From positions 372,001 to 436,000 of the forward strand of contig CAWHEL010000002.1 of assembly GCA_963828555.1 (NCBI GenBank): a stretch of 64,000 nucleotides of DNA. Direction: 5' to 3'. A program made the position numbers and the translations under genes. Below, piece by piece: positions 51,449-60,953 of the stretch; position 1 is the first letter of the stretch, and each line of letters begins with the position of its first letter. The DNA comes from JADJPO01 sp963828555. Its GTDB lineage: Bacteria > Actinomycetota > Actinomycetes > Actinomycetales > Kineosporiaceae. The notes below the pieces were generated by a model, which was given only the letters and a program-made list of their open reading frames with translations, was not told the origin of the DNA and ran no database searches.

Positions 51449-53302
51449 TCAGGCGACGGCCAGGACCAGGACCGCGACGTCGTCGCGGTGGTGGGCGAAC
51501 TTGGTGACGGCGTCCATCACCCGGTCGGCGATCGCGTCGGCGGCCAGGGAGGCTGCGGCCGGGCCGGTGTGTCCGCGCAGGCCGGAGGCGGCCGAGGCGA
51601 GGGTCCAAGCCAGACGCTCCTCGCCGAACTCCACCCCGTCGCGGCGAGCCTCGGTCACCCCGTCGGTGAAGGCGATCATCACCTCACCGGGCCCGAGGTC
51701 GACGGTCACCTCCTCGATGTCGACCAGCGACACGATGCCCAGGGCCGTGCCGGAGCGGCCGATGGCCTCGATCCGCCCGTCGGCGCGGCGCACCAACGGC
51801 GCCGGGTGACCGCCGAGAGCGACCGTCATCCGGACACCGGGGCGGGGAGTCCCGTTCTCCTCCGGGTCGGGCTCGGCGATCCGCCCGTAGACCACGGTGC
51901 AGAACCGCTCCGGCTCCGCGTCGACCAGCAGGGCCTGGTTGAGCTGTTCGATCACCTGCTTCGGCGACCAGCCCTGGGCGCTGAGCGTGCGCACGGTGTA
52001 GCGGGCCATCGAGGTGACCACCGCAGCGTGCACCCCCTTGCCGGCCACGTCGCCGAGCACGAACGCCCAGTCCCCGCCGAGTGCCTGGTGCACGTCGTAG
52101 AAGTCCCCGCTGACGTGCGTACCCTGCCCGGCCGGCAACGAACGTGCTGCCAGCTGCACCCGCGGCACCTTGGGCAGCGAGGGCGGCCGGAGGCTGGTCT
52201 GCAGCACGGCGGCGAGATGGGTCTCGGCGTCCAGCAGTTCGCGCAGCCGGCGTTCGGTCTCGGTCCGCTCGGTGACGTCACGCAGCACCAGCAGTCGACC
52301 CGCCTCCAGGCCCTGGCGATCGGTCAGGGAACTCAGCTGCACCGCCAGATGGATCGGAGCGGTGCCCGGCCGACCGAGGCGATCAGACGTGGTGGACACC
52401 TCGAGTTGGCTCGAGGCACCCGGGCGATGGCCCTCGAGCAGGGGCCCGACCGCCGGTAGCAGGGTGTCCACGTAGCAGCCGATCACCTGACGTCGGGGGA
52501 TGCCGAGCAGTCCGGCCGCGGCGGGGTTGGTGTCGATCACCCGACTGTAGGCATCCGTGATCAGGACGGCGTCGGTCATCTGCTCGAGCACGGCACTGCG
52601 GGCGATCGGCACCAGATCGAGCAGGCCCATCCGGAAGAACCCCCAGACCAGGGTCGCCGCCAGCAGGGTGAACAGGAACGGTGTCGTGTCGACCGCCATG
52701 ACTTTGGTGAAGTTGTACAACATGTTTCCGGCCAGCGGCAGTACCGAGGCGACGATCACAGCGACGGCCGGTCGTCGATAGGGTTTGGCCAGGTGCGCCA
52801 GGCGCCAAACGAGGAGACCCAGCGCGCTGAGCAGCACGGTATAGCTGTAGGCGGCGTGAGCGTAGAACAGCGGGCTCGAAGCGGCGATCGGCCACGGGGA
52901 CCTAGCCTTCGCATCGGACTCGTAAGGCAACAGGAGTTCGTGAGTTTCGGTGCTCACGAACAGCAGACCAATCACGATCAACGGCTCGACGGCGAGCAAC
53001 GACAGCGCACGCAGCGTGAGATGTCGTCCTCTGCCGGTGTACTCGACGGCGAAGGCAAGCAGGGCCGGCGGCAGAGTCACGATCCCGATGTACTTCACGC
53101 TCGACCAGAAGGAGGCCTCGGGCACATCTGTGGTGGTCATCTCGATGGCGTAGGCAGTGGTCCAGACGAAGATCGCCAGCAGTGAGACGAGCAGGGCGTA
53201 GGCGGCCGGTGCCTGGCGCCGTCCCCACACGTACCAGGCCAGGGCCAAGTAGCCGGCGCCGCCGATCAGCAGGCCGGCCGCAATGGCCGCATTGCTGGAC
53301 AT
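51449..53302 (-). CDS. membrane-anchored PAS/SpoIIE-type PP2C phosphatase
   Basis: 617 residues. Seven hydrophobic spans in the first 220 residues form a histidine-kinase-type 7TM sensor. A PAS domain follows (VLEQMTDAVLITDAYSRVID), with a PAC-like end. The SpoIIE/RsbU phosphatase domain has HVSGDFYDVHQALGGDWAFV and VLGDVAGKGVHAAVVTSM (metal-binding Asp), VALGGHPAPLV and MIAFTDGVTEAR. It probably dephosphorylates an anti-sigma-factor antagonist in response to a membrane signal. Start ATG at 53302 after AGGAG. Confidence 0.9.
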   Translation of the reverse strand: MSSNAAIAAGLLIGGAGYLALAWYVWGRRQAPAAYALLVSLLAIFVWTTAYAIEMTTTDVPEASFWSSVKYIGIVTLPPALLAFAVEYTGRGRHLTLRALSLLAVEPLIVIGLLFVSTETHELLLPYESDAKARSPWPIAASSPLFYAHAAYSYTVLLSALGLLVWRLAHLAKPYRRPAVAVIVASVLPLAGNMLYNFTKVMAVDTTPFLFTLLAATLVWGFFRMGLLDLVPIARSAVLEQMTDAVLITDAYSRVIDTNPAAAGLLGIPRRQVIGCYVDTLLPAVGPLLEGHRPGASSQLEVSTTSDRLGRPGTAPIHLAVQLSSLTDRQGLEAGRLLVLRDVTERTETERRLRELLDAETHLAAVLQTSLRPPSLPKVPRVQLAARSLPAGQGTHVSGDFYDVHQALGGDWAFVLGDVAGKGVHAAVVTSMARYTVRTLSAQGWSPKQVIEQLNQALLVDAEPERFCTVVYGRIAEPDPEENGTPRPGVRMTVALGGHPAPLVRRADGRIEAIGRSGTALGIVSLVDIEEVTVDLGPGEVMIAFTDGVTEARRDGVEFGEERLAWTLASAASGLRGHTGPAAASLAADAIADRVMDAVTKFAHHRDDVAVLVLAVA

Positions 53303-53403
53303 CGTCTCCTGCTCCCTGGCCCCGCCGTGACATGCAGCTTCGTACCTCACGGTAACGGCCTGGAGGCATGCTGTGGGCGGCGCTGGAAGGTCGGGGCAGA
53401 TGT

Positions 53404-53874
53404 TCAGGTTTGTCCGGCGTACTGGCGAGCAGGGATGCGTGGGGTCCGGCCGACGCTGAGCAGGCCGAACAGCACCGCGGCCGCCAGCGCGATGATCTCG
53501 CCGGGCAGCGGCCTCAGCCCGGAGAGCACGACCGCCACCACCAGCATGAGAGCCGCTCCGCCCAGCAGCCGCCGCCGCCCGGTGCGCAGCGCCAGGCCGG
53601 CCAGGATCAGGGCGGTGACCAGCCAGACACGGGCAGGCATGTCGTAGCCCGAGAGGGCGATGTTGTAGCCCGGCAGGAAGATCGGCGCCCCCACGAAGCC
53701 CGGGATGGTGTCGACCACGCCCTCGCCGTAGTTGACCACGTAACTGTCAGGTACATAGAAGCCGGGGATCACCTCGTCGCCGCTCTTGGTCATGCCCCAC
53801 TGCATACCGAACGAAATCGCGGTGAGCACCATCGCCGCGGCCACCCATCGGCTGTGCCGCGGCGTCCGCTTCAC
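53404..53874 (-). CDS. membrane protein, unrecognised
   Basis: 156 residues with four hydrophobic segments, e.g. WVAAAMVLTAISFGMQWGM and VWLVTALILAGLALRTG, and an exposed segment GFYVPDSYVVNYGEG. GTG start overlapping the upstream gene's stop (GTGA), so the pair is coupled. No known family. Confidence 0.65.
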   Translation of the reverse strand: MKRTPRHSRWVAAAMVLTAISFGMQWGMTKSGDEVIPGFYVPDSYVVNYGEGVVDTIPGFVGAPIFLPGYNIALSGYDMPARVWLVTALILAGLALRTGRRRLLGGAALMLVVAVVLSGLRPLPGEIIALAAAVLFGLLSVGRTPRIPARQYAGQT

Positions 53875-54571
53875 CACTTCCGGTCCGGATGCATCAGCAG
53901 GGCCCCGGCCGCTGCGGCGGTCGCCGCCGTGATCAGGAAGCCGTTGATCCCGGTGACACTCGGCAGCGCCACCAGCACCCAGAACACGAACAGCCCGGCG
54001 CCGGCTGCGGCAGCCGTCGTCCAGCTGCTCGCCCCATTCTTGCGCCCGGCCAGGGTGACCACAGCCGCCGCGAGCGCAAACAGCGCCCACACCGTGTTGT
54101 GCCGCAGGAACGACGAGGTCGGCGGGAGGATCACCCCCAGGGCGGTGAGCGCCGGCACCGCGAAGTGCAAGAGGTTGCGGGTGCCGTGCTTCTCCACCAT
54201 GCCCTCGGCCCACTGCTTGGCCTGATCACGCGAGGCCGCGGACGACGGGTGCGGGTCGACCGGGGAAACCGCCGGCGGCGGATAGGACCCGGGCGGCGGG
54301 TAGTTGCCGGGCGGCGGGTGGGACGGCGGTGGCGCGGAGGGCGGTGGCGCGGCTGCATGGCCGGGCGGGGGCTGGCCATGGAAGGCCGGCGAGGGGGCAC
54401 GGAGTACCCCGGTGGGGGCTGGCCGACCTACTGCGGTGACGGCTGGCCGACGTACTGCGGTGAAGGCTGGCCGGAATAGCCGGGCGGGGGCTGGCCCGCA
54501 TAGTCGGGCGGCGGCTGACCGCCCTGCCCAGGCGGGGGCGCACCCCACGTCGTGTCTCCAGTGCCACTCAC
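53871..54571 (-). pseudogene. Pro-rich membrane protein with an internal stop and a frameshift
   Basis: From GTG at 54571 the frame encodes a Gln/Pro-rich repeat (QPPPGYSGQPSPQYVGQ) that ends at TAG (54428-54430); the sister repeat has TAC at this place, so a single G/C change made the stop. A frameshift follows, and the sequence resumes as HGQPPPGHAAAPPPS and NYPPPGSYPPP, then a domain with about four membrane spans (LLHFAVPALTALGVIL, VWALFALAAAVVTLA). Either the gene is broken in its low-complexity N-terminus or the sequence has errors there. The membrane part alone could start internally. Confidence 0.6.
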
Positions 54572-54646
54572 AGGGGCCTCCCTCGCAGGCGCACAGGAGC
54601 GGGACGTTACCAGCCTGATGTGACAGGGCCGGGCGCGAGAGCGCTG

Positions 54647-57322
54647 TCAGCCGCGCAGGATGCGGCTGGCGTCACCGGGGCGGCCGAAGTGGAAGCCCTG
54701 CGCGAAGTCGCAGCCGATCTCGCGCAGCCGCCGGGCCTGGCGCGGGGTCTCGATGCCTTCGGCAGTCACTTTCATGCCGTGGGCGTGGGCCAGGGCGACG
54801 ATGGCGGTGACCACCGCGTCGGCCCGCGAGTCCTGCCCGACCGCGCTCACGAACGAGCGGTCGATCTTCATGAAGTCCAGCTCGAAGCGGGTCAGGTAAG
54901 CCAGGGCCGAGTAGCCGGTGCCGAAGTCGTCGATGCCCACCGGGATCTGGTTGCGGATCAGCTTCTGCAGCGCCTTCTCCCCACCGGGCAAGGTGGACAG
55001 GAAGCTGCTCTCGGTCAACTCCACCTTGATCAGGTGTGGGGGCAGGCCGCGGACCTGTAGCCCGTCGAGCAACGTGCGCACGATCCGCGGATGTTCCATC
55101 GAGCGTGGGGAGACGTTCACCGCGAGCCAGGGAACCTGGGCGGACGGCGCGTGCTGCAGCCACCGGGCCAGTTGGCTCAGCGCGGTATCCAGCACCCAGC
55201 AGTCCAGCTCGACCACCAGGCCGATGTCCTCGGCGACGTCGACGAAGGTCTCCGGCGGCAGCAGCGTGACGCCGTCCTCGGCCCGCATCCGGACCAGGGC
55301 CTCGGCGCCGACCACCCGACCGTGGGTGAAGTCGACGATCGGCTGGTACTGCAGCACGAGCCGGTCTTCCTCCAGGGCAGCGCGCAAGAGCTGCTCGGCG
55401 CGGACGCGTCCCCGGGCCCGCTCGCGCAGCGCGTCGTCGAAGACCACGTAGCGGTCCCGGCCGTCATCCTTGGCCCGGTACAGGGCCAGGTCGGCCTCGC
55501 TGAGCAGCACGTCGACGTCCACGTGTCGGCCCGAGGAGGAGGTCACCCCGACGCTGGCCGGGCAGAACAGCACCTCGCCGGTGTCGTTGAGCGAGAAGGG
55601 AACCCGCAGGGACTCGACGACGTCCTGGGCAATGGTGCGCAGCTCGCGCCAGCCCATGCCCGGCGGCGGCACGATGACGAACTCGTCGCCACCCATCCGG
55701 GCGGTCAAGCTGCCCGCGGGGGCCACCCGCTCCAGACGGCGGGCCACCTCCACCAGCAGCCGGTCGCCGACCTGGTGACCGAGGGAGTCGTTGACCATCT
55801 TGAACCGGTCGAGGTCGAGCAGGAGCAGGCCGACGTCGCGGGTGCGGTCGTCCAGCAACGTGGTCATCCGGCGTTCGAAGCCGAGCCGGTTGGCCAGGTT
55901 GGTCACCGGGTCGGTGGAGGACCGCAGTTCGAGCAGCACCCGGTCGGTCACCTGACGGGTGACATCGACGGTGGCGCCGGCGACGGCGCGCGGCGAGGCG
56001 CCGTCCGCCGGGATCACGGTCGACCAGGACTGGACGTGCCGCTGCACGTTGTCCACCCCGATCACCCGGAAGGTCTCTACCATGCCGCCCTCGGCCTCCC
56101 CGGCCAGGGCGTCCAGGCGCATCGCCCGGGCCCGGTCGTCGGGGTGCACGAGGCGGTGCCACAGCTCCAGCGAGGGGCGCACCTCCCCTGGTTCCAGACC
56201 GACGATCCGGAACATCTCCGGCGACCACTCGAGCCGGCCGTCGCGGGGGTGCCACTCCCACACCCCGAGGCCGGTCAGCTCCTGGGCGGCGCGCAGCCCT
56301 GCCAAGCTGCTACGCAGGGCGGCTGCCTGCTGCTCGCGGTCGGTGACGTCGACGGCGGCGCCCCAGGCACCGGCCACGGCACCGTTGGGCCCCCGCCGGA
56401 CCTCGCCCCAGCCGTGCACCTGGCGCTCACCGCCCGGCGGCCGGATGCGGAAGGTGCCGGCGACGCCGGAGGCTCCGGCCAACTGGCTGGTGACGGCGGA
56501 CTCGAACCGGGGCAGGTCGTCAGGGTGGAGCAGGCTGCGCAGCCGGTCCATCGTCAATTGGTCGTGCGGCTGCAGGCCGAGGATCGCTGCCACGGACGGC
56601 GAGCAGCTGGTGGCTCCGGTGGCGGCGTCCCAGCTCCACATGCCCAGGCCGTGCAGCGAGGCCCGCGGCAGCTCGGCGGTGTCGGTGACGCGCGGTGCGA
56701 GAACCTCGCGCGGCAGCGGCACCCCGCCCAGAGCGCGGGCCGCGACGCCGGCGAGCAGTCCCACAGCGCCCTGGTCGCCGTCGTCGAACCATCCGTGGTG
56801 CTCGGAGGTCAGGGTGAGCACGCCCAGGACGGCGTCGCTGTCGAGCAGCGGGATCGCCAGGTGGGATCGCGCCCCGGGGCAGCAGGCGTTGGAGGGCTCG
56901 TACCCGGTGCCGTCGGCCGAGCCGGCCCGGACGACGCGTCCTTCGGCGTAGGCCTGGCCACACACCGTGCCTTCGAGGGGAACCGGGCTGCCCACCAGGG
57001 CCCGGATCGGCCCGGCGGTGGCCGCCTTGCGGATCAGAGCACCTGCCTCGACCAGCGCTGCCGAGGCGGGGGCGTCGACCAGCGCCGAGGCCACGCTGAC
57101 CAGTTCCTCGAGCAGGGCGCCGGCCTGCCCGGCGGCCCGCACCCGGTCCTGGGCGGCGGCGAGCGCGGCAGGCCAGCCCAGGCCCGTGGGAATCAGGGGT
57201 TCTGTACGGGGGCCGAGCAGCAGCGAACCGGTGGCCGGCACGTCGCGCCCCGTGCCGGGGACGATCCGCAGATGCATCTCAGGTGTTTCTACGGCGGCCG
57301 TCGAGGACCGGCGTGCCGCCAT
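54647..57322 (-). CDS. GAF-PAS-PAS GGDEF-EAL cyclic-di-GMP protein
   Basis: 891 residues. A GAF-like region (about 50-200), two PAS domains with WDAATGATSCSPSVAAILG and WEWHPRDGRLEWSPEMF, then GGDEF (LDLDRFKMVNDSLGHQVGD, RMGGDEFVIV, intact signature) and EAL (VVGAEALVRM, DDFGTGYSALAYL, KIDRSFV). Both enzymatic motifs look intact, so it may make and break cyclic di-GMP under sensory control. The start at ATG 57322 has GGAGGAGGG upstream; ATG 57346 is poorer. Confidence 0.92.
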   Translation of the reverse strand: MAARRSSTAAVETPEMHLRIVPGTGRDVPATGSLLLGPRTEPLIPTGLGWPAALAAAQDRVRAAGQAGALLEELVSVASALVDAPASAALVEAGALIRKAATAGPIRALVGSPVPLEGTVCGQAYAEGRVVRAGSADGTGYEPSNACCPGARSHLAIPLLDSDAVLGVLTLTSEHHGWFDDGDQGAVGLLAGVAARALGGVPLPREVLAPRVTDTAELPRASLHGLGMWSWDAATGATSCSPSVAAILGLQPHDQLTMDRLRSLLHPDDLPRFESAVTSQLAGASGVAGTFRIRPPGGERQVHGWGEVRRGPNGAVAGAWGAAVDVTDREQQAAALRSSLAGLRAAQELTGLGVWEWHPRDGRLEWSPEMFRIVGLEPGEVRPSLELWHRLVHPDDRARAMRLDALAGEAEGGMVETFRVIGVDNVQRHVQSWSTVIPADGASPRAVAGATVDVTRQVTDRVLLELRSSTDPVTNLANRLGFERRMTTLLDDRTRDVGLLLLDLDRFKMVNDSLGHQVGDRLLVEVARRLERVAPAGSLTARMGGDEFVIVPPPGMGWRELRTIAQDVVESLRVPFSLNDTGEVLFCPASVGVTSSSGRHVDVDVLLSEADLALYRAKDDGRDRYVVFDDALRERARGRVRAEQLLRAALEEDRLVLQYQPIVDFTHGRVVGAEALVRMRAEDGVTLLPPETFVDVAEDIGLVVELDCWVLDTALSQLARWLQHAPSAQVPWLAVNVSPRSMEHPRIVRTLLDGLQVRGLPPHLIKVELTESSFLSTLPGGEKALQKLIRNQIPVGIDDFGTGYSALAYLTRFELDFMKIDRSFVSAVGQDSRADAVVTAIVALAHAHGMKVTAEGIETPRQARRLREIGCDFAQGFHFGRPGDASRILRG

Positions 57323-57577
57323 CCCCCAGCCCTCCTCCGCGACCATCCCGAGTCAAGGTCATGCCTGCATTACTACCTGGTCCAGGCTCCCCATTCCCCG
57401 CCGCGACAGGCGAGGTGCACGCATCCCTCAAAGGATGCAACGCGATGACTCAACGTGTCTGTTAGTTGACTAGAACTGACGACCCAATTCGGAGGTATTC
57501 CGGAAAGCCTGCACCGGATCGGGGCATGACAGAGCGTCGAGAGGTGCTCTTCGTGGAGCGTTGAGGAGAACGAGCGC

Positions 57578-58051
57578 CTACAGGCGTGGTTCGGATCCGT
57601 CGCGGGTGGCGTAGACGGTGAACCGCCGACCGGTGACGACATAGGGGCGCACCCGCACGAAGCGCTCCTTCGGGGAGTGGTTCCACGGGAAGAGCGGCAT
57701 GTCCTGGGCGGCGTAGATGTCGTCCCATTTGTCGAGCATCTGGGCCTCGCCCTTGAGGACGACGCTCCAGGCGCGCCCACGCTCGGGGTCGTAGCCGTCG
57801 ACCTCGAAGGCGACCCTGCCTGCCAGAACGACCTCGACCAGCTTGGTGCCCTCCGCGGTGCGGAACAGGATCGACCGATCGTCGACCGCGAAGTTCATCG
57901 GGAAGATGTCGATGTCGCCGGCGGCAGCGACGGCGAGGCGACCCACTTCGCTCGATCCGAGAAGCGACCAGCATTGCTCCTCGGTAAGGATTTCCATGGC
58001 TCCGGTCTCGCGCGCCACGGGGTCGATACCAGGGGACGAGTGAGCATCCAT
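57578..58051 (-). CDS. PNPOx-fold flavoprotein (Pyridox_ox_2 type)
   Basis: 157 residues. The family start is ILTEEQCWSLLGSSEVGRLA, then DIDIFPMNFAVDDRSILFRT, VAFEVDGYDPERGRAWSV and a tail VRVRPYVVTGRRF. This is the FMN- or heme-binding PF12900 group, distinct from the flavoprotein at 1224. The start at ATG 58051 gives a short leader; an internal ATG at about 57997 is also possible. Function unknown. Confidence 0.83.
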   Translation of the reverse strand: MDAHSSPGIDPVARETGAMEILTEEQCWSLLGSSEVGRLAVAAAGDIDIFPMNFAVDDRSILFRTAEGTKLVEVVLAGRVAFEVDGYDPERGRAWSVVLKGEAQMLDKWDDIYAAQDMPLFPWNHSPKERFVRVRPYVVTGRRFTVYATRDGSEPRL

Positions 58052-58143
58052 GCCCGGATAGTTCCATCGCTGTGACGAATCGGCTACAGGACCTTGGTCC
58101 CAGTGGCAGGTCTCGTGCGGTGAACGTACAAAACGGTGCCCGG

Positions 58144-58491
58144 TCAGCCCCAACCGAGCTCGTGGAGGCGGTCGTCGTCGATGCCGAAGTGGTGGGCGAT
58201 CTCGTGCACCACGGTCACCCGGACCTCCTCGACCACCTCCTCGCGGGACTCGCACAGTTCGAGCGTGGGCCGCCGGAAGATCGTGATCCGATCGGGCAGC
58301 GCGCCGACCGCCCACCCGTCGTCCCGCTCAGTGAGCGGCGTGCCCTCGTAGAGCCCGAGCAGGTCCCGCTCCTCCCCCGCCGGAGGATCGTCCTCGACCA
58401 GGATCACGACGTTGCTCATCATCCGAGTCAACTCGGCCGGCATGGAGTCGAGCGCGTCCGCGACGGCCTCCTCGAACTCCTCCCGCCCCAT
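58144..58491 (-). CDS. zincin-like metallopeptidase family protein
   Basis: 115 residues, the usual length for this small HExxH family (PF06262-like). It contains SNVVILVEDDPP, LLGLYEGTPL, LPDRITIFRRP and VTVVHEIAHHFGIDDDRLHELG, where HEIAH and the later acidic residues fit a metal site. Start ATG at 58491 (MGREEFEEAV). True peptidase activity is unproven for the family. Confidence 0.85.
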   Translation of the reverse strand: MGREEFEEAVADALDSMPAELTRMMSNVVILVEDDPPAGEERDLLGLYEGTPLTERDDGWAVGALPDRITIFRRPTLELCESREEVVEEVRVTVVHEIAHHFGIDDDRLHELGWG

Positions 58492-58556
58492 CTCCACCAC
58501 CCCCACACTCTGCACCCCTCCCCCTCCTGGGCACAGCGCCACTCAGTGGGGGGTCC

Positions 58557-58877
58557 ATGAGCTCGGAGGACGTGCGCCGGCTCGCGCTGGCTGTGCCGAC
58601 GACTGTCGAGCAGCCTCATCACCAGATGACCTCATTCCGGGTCGAGGGGAAGATCTTCACGACCATCGCGCCGGACGGCATGGCAGCACACGTCTTCATC
58701 GCCGAGTCCGAGGCTCGTGCGGCGGTCGAGGAACTGCTCGAGCACATAGAATTGCTCTGTTGGGGAAGGCGGCTGAGCGGCGTCCGAGTGATGCTGACGA
58801 AAGACAATGCGCGCGCGACCGCCCTGGTGGCGAGCTCATCCAGGACGCCGGGCGCCGGAAGGCACCACCTCGGGTGA
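58557..58877 (+). CDS. MmcQ/YjbR-family protein with a 3' frameshift
   Basis: 106 residues as read. The core EDVRRLALAVPTTVEQPHH, SFRVEGKIFTTI and ELLCWGRRLSGVRVML matches the MmcQ/YjbR DNA-binding-like fold. The end does not match, but another frame continues as GELIQDAGRRKAPPRVIA, the expected family tail. Restoring one G near 58830 (GTGGCGAG to GTGGGCGAG) would join them. So the gene is frameshifted near its end, or the base was missed. Confidence 0.72.
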   Translation: MSSEDVRRLALAVPTTVEQPHHQMTSFRVEGKIFTTIAPDGMAAHVFIAESEARAAVEELLEHIELLCWGRRLSGVRVMLTKDNARATALVASSSRTPGAGRHHLG

Positions 58878-59026
58878 TCGCTGGCCCGACTCGGCTGGCT
58901 GAGAGGGCGTTCGCTGGGCACGTCAGCGTGGGCCGGTCGGACTATCGCTTTGGAGAAGTCGGCCCCGTGCCCCTATGCTGACGAACGTCCTCGACGGGTC
59001 CTGGACGTCAGGGGTGCGTCGCCGAC

Positions 59027-59099
59027 GCCCTCATCGTCTAGTGGCCTAGGACGCTGCCCTTTCAAGGCGGTAGCACGGGTTCGAATCCCGTTGGGGGCA
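59027..59099 (+). tRNA. tRNA-Glu (anticodon TTC)
   Basis: 73 nt. The acceptor GCCCTCA pairs with TGGGGGC; the anticodon loop CTTTCAA gives TTC; the T-loop is GGTTCGAATCC. CCA is not encoded. Confidence 0.93.
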
Positions 59100-59117
59100 C
59101 GGTCTCAGCACCATCGA

Positions 59118-59191
59118 GGCCCCGTAGCGCAGTTGGTTAGCGCGCCGCCCTGTCACGGCGGAGGTCGCGGGTTCGAGTCCCGTCGGGGTCG
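59118..59191 (+). tRNA. tRNA-Asp (anticodon GTC)
   Basis: 74 nt. Acceptor GGCCCCG/CGGGGTC, D-loop AGTTGGTTAG, anticodon loop CTGTCAC with GTC, T-loop GGTTCGAGTCC, discriminator G. Confidence 0.95.
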
Positions 59192-59235
59192 CGTCGAGCG
59201 AAAGGCACCACTCAGAGTGGATGTCCGGCTCGCCC

Positions 59236-59309
59236 GGCCAGGTAGCTCAGTTGGTACGAGCGTCCGACTGAAAATCGGAAGGTCGGCGGTTCGACCCCGC
59301 CCCTGGCCA
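59236..59309 (+). tRNA. tRNA-Phe (anticodon GAA), integration target
   Basis: 74 nt. Acceptor GGCCAGG/CCTGGCC, D-arm AGCTCAGTTGGTACGAGC, anticodon loop CTGAAAA with GAA, T-loop GGTTCGACCCC. Its 3' half is repeated at 63453-63493, marking the left junction of an integrated element while leaving the tRNA intact. Confidence 0.95.
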
Positions 59310-59311
59310 CC
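59271..59311 (+). other. attachment site at the tRNA-Phe junction (left direct repeat)
   Basis: 41 bases starting AAAATCGGAAGGTCGG and ending CTGGCCACC, identical to 63453-63493. It covers the anticodon-stem 3' side to the tRNA end, the usual crossover region for tyrosine integrases. Confidence 0.9.
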
Positions 59312-59373
59312 GCCTCAAACCGCCCCTGACCTGCACAGACGTACATCTGTCGACGGATCACTTCTGTGGATCT

Positions 59374-59411
59374 TGCTCACATTCTGCTCACGGTTGCTCA
59401 CCGTTGCTCAC
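59374..59411. repeat. four phased TGCTCAC repeats beside the integrase gene
   Basis: TGCTCAC starts at 59374, 59385, 59395 and 59405, i.e. every 10-11 bases or one helical turn. They lie between the att core and the integrase stop codon and overlap the last codons. This fits arm-type integrase or excisionase sites. Confidence 0.7.
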
Positions 59412-60819
59412 GGGGCGGTCGACCTGGACGCCGGCGATCGCGATGGCCTGTGGCGGGTGATCAGGTCGGTGGCCTGGTTGACCTGCTCGGCGGTGGGGTC
59501 GCGCAGGATGTGGGCGTACACCCGTCTGGTCACGCTCGGCGCGGCGTGCCCGAGGATCATCTGGACGACCTCCAAGGGGACGCCACCGGCGAGCAGCAGC
59601 GAGCAGGCACCGTGGCGCAGGTCGTGCAGCCGGATCGGTGGAAGCCCGCATGCCCTGACCAATCGGGAGAACTCGGCGCTGACGGCGTTGGGGCGCAGTG
59701 GATCGCCGTGCGGGGTGGCGAACACCAGGTCGTGGTCGCGGTAGGTCCGTCGACGATCGACCGCCTGCCGTGCGCGCTGCCCGCGCAGCACGGTCTGCGC
59801 CGGGACGGCCAGCGGCACCCACCGTCGTCCGGCACGCGATTTGGGTCCCTTGAGCACCCGGCCGACGTGCTCGTCTCCGCAGTGCACGCAGCGGCGCTGC
59901 TCGGTCGGGATCCGGTCCCGGGCGACCTCCACCAGGTTGTGCCGCACCCTCAGGCCTCGGCCGTCGGCATCCAGGTCCGACCAGCGCAGCGCGCACAGCT
60001 CTCCGCGCCGCAGCCCGGTGTACGCGGCCACCTCGAACAGCGCCGTCAGCCGCTCGCCCGCGTCGGTGACGAACTCCAGGAACGCGGCCGTCTGGGCCGG
60101 CTCCCACGCTCTCGGCTCGACCGTCGCATCCGTGGGGGCCTGCCAGTACAGGGCGTCGATCGGTCCCGTTGCCGGGTTCACCGCGATCAGTCCTCGTCGC
60201 TGAGCCGCTGACAACGCCGACCGCAACGTCCGGCGATAGCCCTCCACCGTGCTGACCGAGCGGCGCTCGACCCGCCGCCCGACATTGCCCCGTCCCCTGC
60301 CCTGTCCCTTGCCCTGCGCCCCGCCCGGTCGCCCGCTGCTGGCCGGTACCGTTCCGTGTGCTTCGCGTCCGTCGCCCTTGCCGCCGGTCGACTCGAGGGC
60401 CTTCGTCAGAACCTGCATCACGTCGGCACGGCGAAGATCACGCAAGCGGGCCTCCCCCAGAGCAGGTGTCCAGATGTCGCGGACATGCCCGTGGTAGTTC
60501 GCCAGCGTCTTCACCGACCGCCCCGCCTCCACCTGCATGCTCAGCCAGGTCTGCAGCCACCAGCCGAGTGTCAGGTCCCGGTCGTCCACCCAGACACCCG
60601 TGGCCAGCAGCGACAGCTCACCGGCCAGCGCCTGCCCGGCCGCCTCCCTACTGGCGAACCCCGAGCGCACCACCTGCCGACGACGCTGACGCAGACCCGC
60701 CCCACGGGGGCGACGTCGAAGGTGTACCCCCATGATCCGTGCGGACGTCCGCAGTCCTTGACCCGCCGCCCGTCACCGTCCCGGCACTGGCACCGCTTGT
60801 ACACCGACCCTCGAACCAC
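59408..60819 (-). pseudogene. tyrosine integrase, frameshifted near the N-terminus
   Basis: The N-terminal part starts at GTG 60819 (VRGSVYKRCQCRDGDGRR, through SWGYTFDVAPVG), with AAGGGGAG upstream. The rest lies in another frame (LRQRRRQVVRSGFASREAA onward), so one base is lost or gained near 60705. The SAM-like core-binding domain (WWLQTWLSMQVEAGRSVKTL) and catalytic domain are complete: YTGLRRGELCALRW (Arg), HDLRHGACSLLL (HxxR), ILGHAAPSVTRRVYAHIL (His and Tyr). It points toward the adjacent tRNA-Phe attachment site. It is non-functional if the shift is real. Confidence 0.85.
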
Positions 60820-60893
60820 CGCACACTCCCCTTCGCTCAGCCTGGATCCACCCGACGCGATTCGAGCAGCAGCCGCAGGGTCGCCACTTCTCA

Positions 60894-60953
60894 GAGTTAC
60901 CTGCGCTATCCCTACCACTAGCCCCTTTATGGATAGACTTACGCAGGTAACTC
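60894..60953. promoter_or_regulatory. inverted-repeat operator of the abiE operon
   Basis: GAGTTACCTGCG (60894-60905) and CGCAGGTAACTC (60942-60953) are perfect 12-bp inverted repeats 36 bases apart, just before abiEi. AbiEi antitoxins are known to repress their own promoter through paired inverted repeats, so this is the likely site. The spacer is AT-richer and may hold the -10 element. Confidence 0.75.

Noticed and set aside
55091..57448. 785-codon plus-strand frame opposite the GGDEF-EAL gene
   Set aside because: Antisense shadow; the minus strand has clear GGDEF and EAL motifs.
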